Assembly (NCBI RefSeq): GCF_003971235.1
Contig: NZ_CP034661.1
Span: 682,001-746,000, forward strand
From: Chryseobacterium aureum
Lineage (GTDB): Bacteria > Bacteroidota > Bacteroidia > Flavobacteriales > Weeksellaceae
Direction: 5' to 3'
DNA length: 64,000 nt
Part shown: one piece after another, positions 60,301-64,000 of the stretch
Layout: every line of letters begins with the position of its first letter
Position numbering within the stretch: position 1 is the stretch's first letter
Made by a program: the position numbers and the translations under genes
Notes under the pieces: model-generated
Told to the model about the DNA's origin: nothing
Seen by the model: only the letters and a program-made list of their open reading frames with translations
Databases searched by the model: none

Positions 60301-61452
60301 CTATTCTGCTTTGTTTTTAAGCATCATCAGGAGGCTGTAGGCTCCTTTCTGTACAATTTTCTTATCTTTTAAAAAATCTGCTTTCAGTACCTCGGTAAAC
60401 TGGTCATCTGAAATTCCGGTTACTACAGGAATCATTTTGTAGTTTAATTTTCCAAGCTCTTCAAAAACATAATTTTTGTTTTCAAAAGAGACTACCGCTT
60501 CATTAGGAAGTCCTTGCGCATAATGGCTGCTGATATTCACTTCGGCATTCACGTACATTCCTTTTACAAATTCAGGAGTTAGAGAAGATAATTTGGCGAT
60601 TGCCGTTGCAGAGCCTCCGTTTTCAATACTAGGAACTACACTGACAATTTTGGCATTGGATTTCACATCAGGATTTTGATTGCTGTACACCAGAATTTCC
60701 TGGCCCGCTTTAATATCGTTTACATCATTTTCAAAAACCTTTAATTCTAAAAGTAATCCAGCCGGATTAATCAGTTCAAATAAAGTATCTGCCGGATTGA
60801 TATACTGCCCGTTATTCACGAGGATTTTGCTTACAAAACCCGTAAATGGTGCATAAATATTGATTTTACTTCTGATATTTCCGGTAGTAAGACCTTTGGC
60901 ATTGATTCCGATGATTCTCAGCTTTTCTTCTAACCCTTTCAGAGTGGCATTCAAAGTAGAATAATCTGCCTGAGCGGTCTGCATGGTCTTGTCACTGCTT
61001 GCTTTGCTGGTATTAAGATCTTTCTGACGGTTAAAATTCAGTCTTGCCGCTTCGAGCTGAGCTTTTGTAACCAGATAATCCTGCTGCAGCTGTATAAACT
61101 GCGGATCTTCTACCACAGCGAGCACCTGTCCTTTGCTGAAATGGCTTCCATTAATGACATTGATAGACTTGATATGCCCTCCCATAATACTGGAAACCAA
61201 ACTAATGTGGGAAGGTGCAATTTCTGCTTTTCCGTTCAGCCTTACCAGTTTCTCCATATTCCTATTTTGAATGGTGGTGGTTGTTAACCCTACAGACTGA
61301 ATCTGTTTTTCTGTAAGATGAACGGAGTTTTTGTCGTTTTTAGAAAATTTGGTGTTTTCATAAACCGTTTTTTCCTCTTCTTTTTTTCCTGAACATGAAG
61401 ATAAAGTAAGGATGAAAGCAAGGCTGTATAGTGATATATTCTTGAAATGCAT
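60301..61452 (-). CDS. RND efflux periplasmic adaptor (CusB/CzcB-like lipoprotein)
   Basis: 383 aa. Lipoprotein signal: LAFILTLSSCSG with the lipobox Cys near residue 20. Membrane-fusion-protein domains follow: barrel-sandwich/lipoyl (GGHIKSINVINGSHFSKGQVLAVVEDPQ), alpha-hairpin (about 125-180), barrel-sandwich return (NIYAPFTGFVSKILVNNGQYINP) and beta-barrel. Bridges the inner-membrane pump and outer-membrane channel. It starts 6 nt after the pump gene. Metal specificity not readable; CusA/CzcA-type pump suggests heavy metals. Confidence 0.88.
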   Translation of the reverse strand: MHFKNISLYSLAFILTLSSCSGKKEEEKTVYENTKFSKNDKNSVHLTEKQIQSVGLTTTTIQNRNMEKLVRLNGKAEIAPSHISLVSSIMGGHIKSINVINGSHFSKGQVLAVVEDPQFIQLQQDYLVTKAQLEAARLNFNRQKDLNTSKASSDKTMQTAQADYSTLNATLKGLEEKLRIIGINAKGLTTGNIRSKINIYAPFTGFVSKILVNNGQYINPADTLFELINPAGLLLELKVFENDVNDIKAGQEILVYSNQNPDVKSNAKIVSVVPSIENGGSATAIAKLSSLTPEFVKGMYVNAEVNISSHYAQGLPNEAVVSFENKNYVFEELGKLNYKMIPVVTGISDDQFTEVLKADFLKDKKIVQKGAYSLLMMLKNKAE

Positions 61453-61458
61453 GATGTA

Positions 61459-64000
61459 TTATTTTGAAATTAAGAATTGAAGTTCAGCTCCGGTTTGATT
61501 AAGCTTTTCCAGCTGGTCAATATAATCTGCCTTGGTTTTTACGGCCTGATTCACCAGTATTACCCAGTTCAGATAGTCTATTTCTCCTGCATCCATTTGT
61601 TTCTGAGCTGTTTTTAAAATGATTTCAGATTTGGGAAGCTGTTTTTGCTTATAATTTTCAATAATCCGTTGCTGGTTCATATAATTACTTAACTGTTGAT
61701 TCAACCTGTTTTTAAGTTCAATTTGTTTTCTCTGATACTGATTCTCAGAGATGGCAATTTTAGCCTGTGCGGCTTTTGCCAAAGCTCTTTGTCCTTTGGT
61801 AAACAAAGGAATTCCTACTCCCACCTGAACGGAATTGAAACGGTTGTTATTGATATTTTTCATACTCTGATTGGTGTACCCAATGAGAAGATCCGGAAGC
61901 AGCCTGCTTTTTTCGAGCTGTACTTCTGCCTCTCCCACTTTAATCTGCTGCTGCAAATATTGCAGCTGAGGATGCTGCTCTATCATCTCTTCTGAAACCT
62001 GAAGAGCAATATTTATCGTAGGTTGGTCAGCAATGGGCTGGTAAGATGTGGTAGACTGAAGTAATAACTGAAGCTGAAGCTTTGCGATACTCAGGTCATT
62101 TTCCAGAGTGTCCAGCTGCACTTTTATCTGTTCTTTCTGAATTTCAGCAGTGGATTCTTCCAGAATATTGGCTTCCCCTTTTTTTAATCTCAATCCTGCC
62201 TTATCTGCAAAATTATTGTACAGCTGGCTGATGTATTCCAGCACCTTTTTCTTTTCCTGGAGCACCAATATCCTGTAAAAAACGTCGGTAACCTCTTTGG
62301 TAAGCTGTATCCTAGTAAGGTTCTGATTGATAATACTTGCAGACCATTCAGCATCCAGCATTTGCTTTCTTTTTGAATATACGGTCGGAAAACTGAATCT
62401 TTGAGAGATTCCGAATGAATTATCCATTTCCGTTCCCTGAATTTGTCCGAAGCCTCCGGTAACTTCCATCTGTGGAATATCCAAATAGCTGGCTTTCAGT
62501 TTTTCCTGATAATCTGCTATGAGTTTTGAGTTTTTAAGGGCACCGTTTTGCTGGTATGCTTTTTCCAAAGCCTGGTCATAAGTAATGTTTTCCTGAGCCC
62601 TATAAGTTCCGAAGAATAATAACAACAGGAAAACAGACAGTTTTTTATGGCTTAATTTTTTTGAGAATTTCATTGTATTTTTATTAATATGTTCAAACAG
62701 GACGTATAAAATGGGAAGGACAAAAAGGGTTAAAAGGGTGGCCAGCATCAGCCCTCCAATCACCACAGTGGCCAGAGGTCTCTGTACTTCAGCTCCGGAA
62801 CCGTTGCTGACGGCCATAGGAAGAAATCCCAGAGAAGCCACAAAAGCAGTCATTAAAACCGGACGAAGCCTGATTTTTGTGCCTATGAGTACAATTCTGC
62901 TGGTATTGGTTATCCCATTCTTTTTCAACCGGTTAAATTCCGATATCAAAACAATTCCATTAAGTACGGCAACACCAAATAAAGCGATAAATCCTACCCC
63001 TGCACTGATGCTGAAAGGCATTCCTCTCAATGCCAGAAAATAGACACCTCCGATAGCTGATAACGGAATGGCTGTGTAGATCAGCAAGCTGTGCTTTACA
63101 GAACCAAAAGCAAAAAACAGCAGCAGGAAAATCATCACTAACGAAATAGGTACTGCTATGCCTAATCTGGCTTTAGCTTCATTTAAATTTTCAAAAGCAC
63201 CTCCATAAGAAATGGTATATCCCGGCGATAGTTTCAGGTTTTTATCTGCTTTCTGCTGAAGCTCTTCCACAATACTCTGAACGTCTCTTCCTCTTACGTT
63301 AAATCCAACAATAATTCTTCTTTTGGTATCTTCTCTCTGAATCTGGTTCGGGCTGTTCTTAAGCGCCACTTTAGCCAGCTGTGACAATGGAATCTGCTCT
63401 CCAGAAGATGTGGGAACCAGAAGATTCTGAATGCTGGTAATATCTTTTTTATGTTCATTATCCATCCGGACAACAATATCAAACTTTTTTTCTCCTTCGT
63501 ATAAAGCGCCGGCAGTCTGGCCGGCAAAAGCCATATTGATCACTCTGTTGGCTTCTGCTACAGAGATATTATATCGGGAAAGCTCAGAACGGTTATAATC
63601 GATCACAACCTGCGGGGCACCTACCACGGGTTCTATATAAAGATCCTGAGCCCCTTTTACGGTATTGATGATGTTCCCTATCTTTTTGGCATACGTGGCA
63701 AGGCTGTCCAGGTCTTCGCCGTAAATTTTACAAACCACATCCTGTCTTGCCCCTGTCATCAATTCATTGAAGCGCATTTGTACCGGAAACTGGAAGCTGG
63801 TTGTAAGTCCCGGAATCACGCTTAATGCTTTGCTCATTTTATCAGAAAGTTCCCGGAAGGATGCTGCTGAAGTCCATTCTTTTTTAGGTTTCAAAACAAC
63901 AATCATATCTCCGGAATCCATCGGCATAGGTTCTGTAGGAATTTCCGCACTACCGATCTTCATAACCACCTTTTCCACTTCAGGAAACTGTGTTAAAAGG
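61459..64000 (-). CDS. CusA/CzcA-type RND efflux pump fused to a TolC-like outer-membrane factor (C-terminal part; 5' end outside window)
   Basis: 847 residues in the window, with the frame open at the right edge. The first part is the C-terminal half of an RND pump: PVQMRFNELMTGARQDVVCKIYGED (docking/pore domain), then membrane helices with GVGFIALFGVAVLNGIVLISEFN and VLMTAFVASLGFLPMAVS. After FEHINKNTMKFSKKLSH comes a second hydrophobic stretch resembling a signal peptide (VFLLLLFFGTYRAQ). The last about 400 residues are TolC-like: a pair of repeated helical units (ALEKAYQQNGALKNSKLI, LEKSRLLPDLLIGYTNQS). Pump and channel in one polypeptide is known in Bacteroidota. The adaptor follows 6 nt later. 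Confidence 0.87.
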   Translation of the reverse strand, partial: LLTQFPEVEKVVMKIGSAEIPTEPMPMDSGDMIVVLKPKKEWTSAASFRELSDKMSKALSVIPGLTTSFQFPVQMRFNELMTGARQDVVCKIYGEDLDSLATYAKKIGNIINTVKGAQDLYIEPVVGAPQVVIDYNRSELSRYNISVAEANRVINMAFAGQTAGALYEGEKKFDIVVRMDNEHKKDITSIQNLLVPTSSGEQIPLSQLAKVALKNSPNQIQREDTKRRIIVGFNVRGRDVQSIVEELQQKADKNLKLSPGYTISYGGAFENLNEAKARLGIAVPISLVMIFLLLFFAFGSVKHSLLIYTAIPLSAIGGVYFLALRGMPFSISAGVGFIALFGVAVLNGIVLISEFNRLKKNGITNTSRIVLIGTKIRLRPVLMTAFVASLGFLPMAVSNGSGAEVQRPLATVVIGGLMLATLLTLFVLPILYVLFEHINKNTMKFSKKLSHKKLSVFLLLLFFGTYRAQENITYDQALEKAYQQNGALKNSKLIADYQEKLKASYLDIPQMEVTGGFGQIQGTEMDNSFGISQRFSFPTVYSKRKQMLDAEWSASIINQNLTRIQLTKEVTDVFYRILVLQEKKKVLEYISQLYNNFADKAGLRLKKGEANILEESTAEIQKEQIKVQLDTLENDLSIAKLQLQLLLQSTTSYQPIADQPTINIALQVSEEMIEQHPQLQYLQQQIKVGEAEVQLEKSRLLPDLLIGYTNQSMKNINNNRFNSVQVGVGIPLFTKGQRALAKAAQAKIAISENQYQRKQIELKNRLNQQLSNYMNQQRIIENYKQKQLPKSEIILKTAQKQMDAGEIDYLNWVILVNQAVKTKADYIDQLEKLNQTGAELQFLISK

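Overview
The window looks like chromosomal DNA from a flavobacterium close to Chryseobacterium (Bacteroidota, Weeksellaceae). The evidence is AT-rich DNA, TAnnTTTG-type -7 promoter elements, almost no Shine-Dalgarno sequences, several TonB-dependent or outer-membrane barrel proteins, a CusA-TolC fusion, and a sulfate-assimilation operon that uses an APS-reductase type CysH and has no CysC. This assignment rests on gene content and protein recognition; no search was run. I see no rRNA, tRNA, CRISPR array, prophage or insertion sequence.

Layout. 1-368: 5' part of an exonuclease III gene. 563-10579: a probable exopolysaccharide and signalling locus, with a YaiO-like outer-membrane protein convergent with a four-gene minus-strand operon (1303-aa hybrid histidine kinase, single-domain response regulator, HEAT-repeat membrane protein, and a 1145-aa synthase-like glycosyltransferase fused to an LTA-synthase/sulfatase-fold domain). 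10902-14401: a probable zinc-responsive block, with a Tat-exported alkaline phosphatase, a COG0523 GTPase, a MerC-like protein and a divergent Fur/Zur regulator, tied together by three copies of a GCAAC-n3-GTTGC palindrome. 14459-17350: hypothetical genes. 17363-22690: two AraC regulators beside a polysaccharide deacetylase, a DoxX protein, an NAD-dependent epimerase and a DJ-1/PfpI protein.

22920-37183 is the sulfur block. Rrf2 regulator, cysH, cysD, cysN, serine acetyltransferase, cysteine synthase, SUMT, cysJ and cysI all lie on the minus strand, giving sulfate to cysteine plus siroheme. They are followed by a TonB-dependent receptor and a protein that fuses the precorrin-2 dehydrogenase/ferrochelatase domain (CysG N-terminus) to a TSUP permease. 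Between cysI and the receptor lies a tiny ORF, MCMCC-stop, inside a potential hairpin. It is a good candidate for a cysteine-sensing leader peptide and the most unusual signal I found.

37347-44683: GNAT acetyltransferase, Xaa-Pro aminopeptidase, two convergent DNA glycosylases, a thioredoxin-like/rhodanese-like pair, a FAD-dependent dehydrogenase and an SDR. 44740-51136: PAP2 phosphatase, outer-membrane barrel receptor, a COG4705-like membrane protein made of four repeats, and a histidine kinase/OmpR-type regulator pair with a shared candidate operator. 51207-57800: two aldo/keto reductases, NDH-2, an SDR and a ClC channel with CBS domains. 58100-59908: a large nitronate-monooxygenase-like protein with a Cys-rich insert. 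60301-64000: heavy-metal RND efflux genes (CusB-like adaptor and the C-terminal part of a CusA-TolC fusion, which runs off the window). A dispersed palindromic repeat occurs in at least three intergenic sites.
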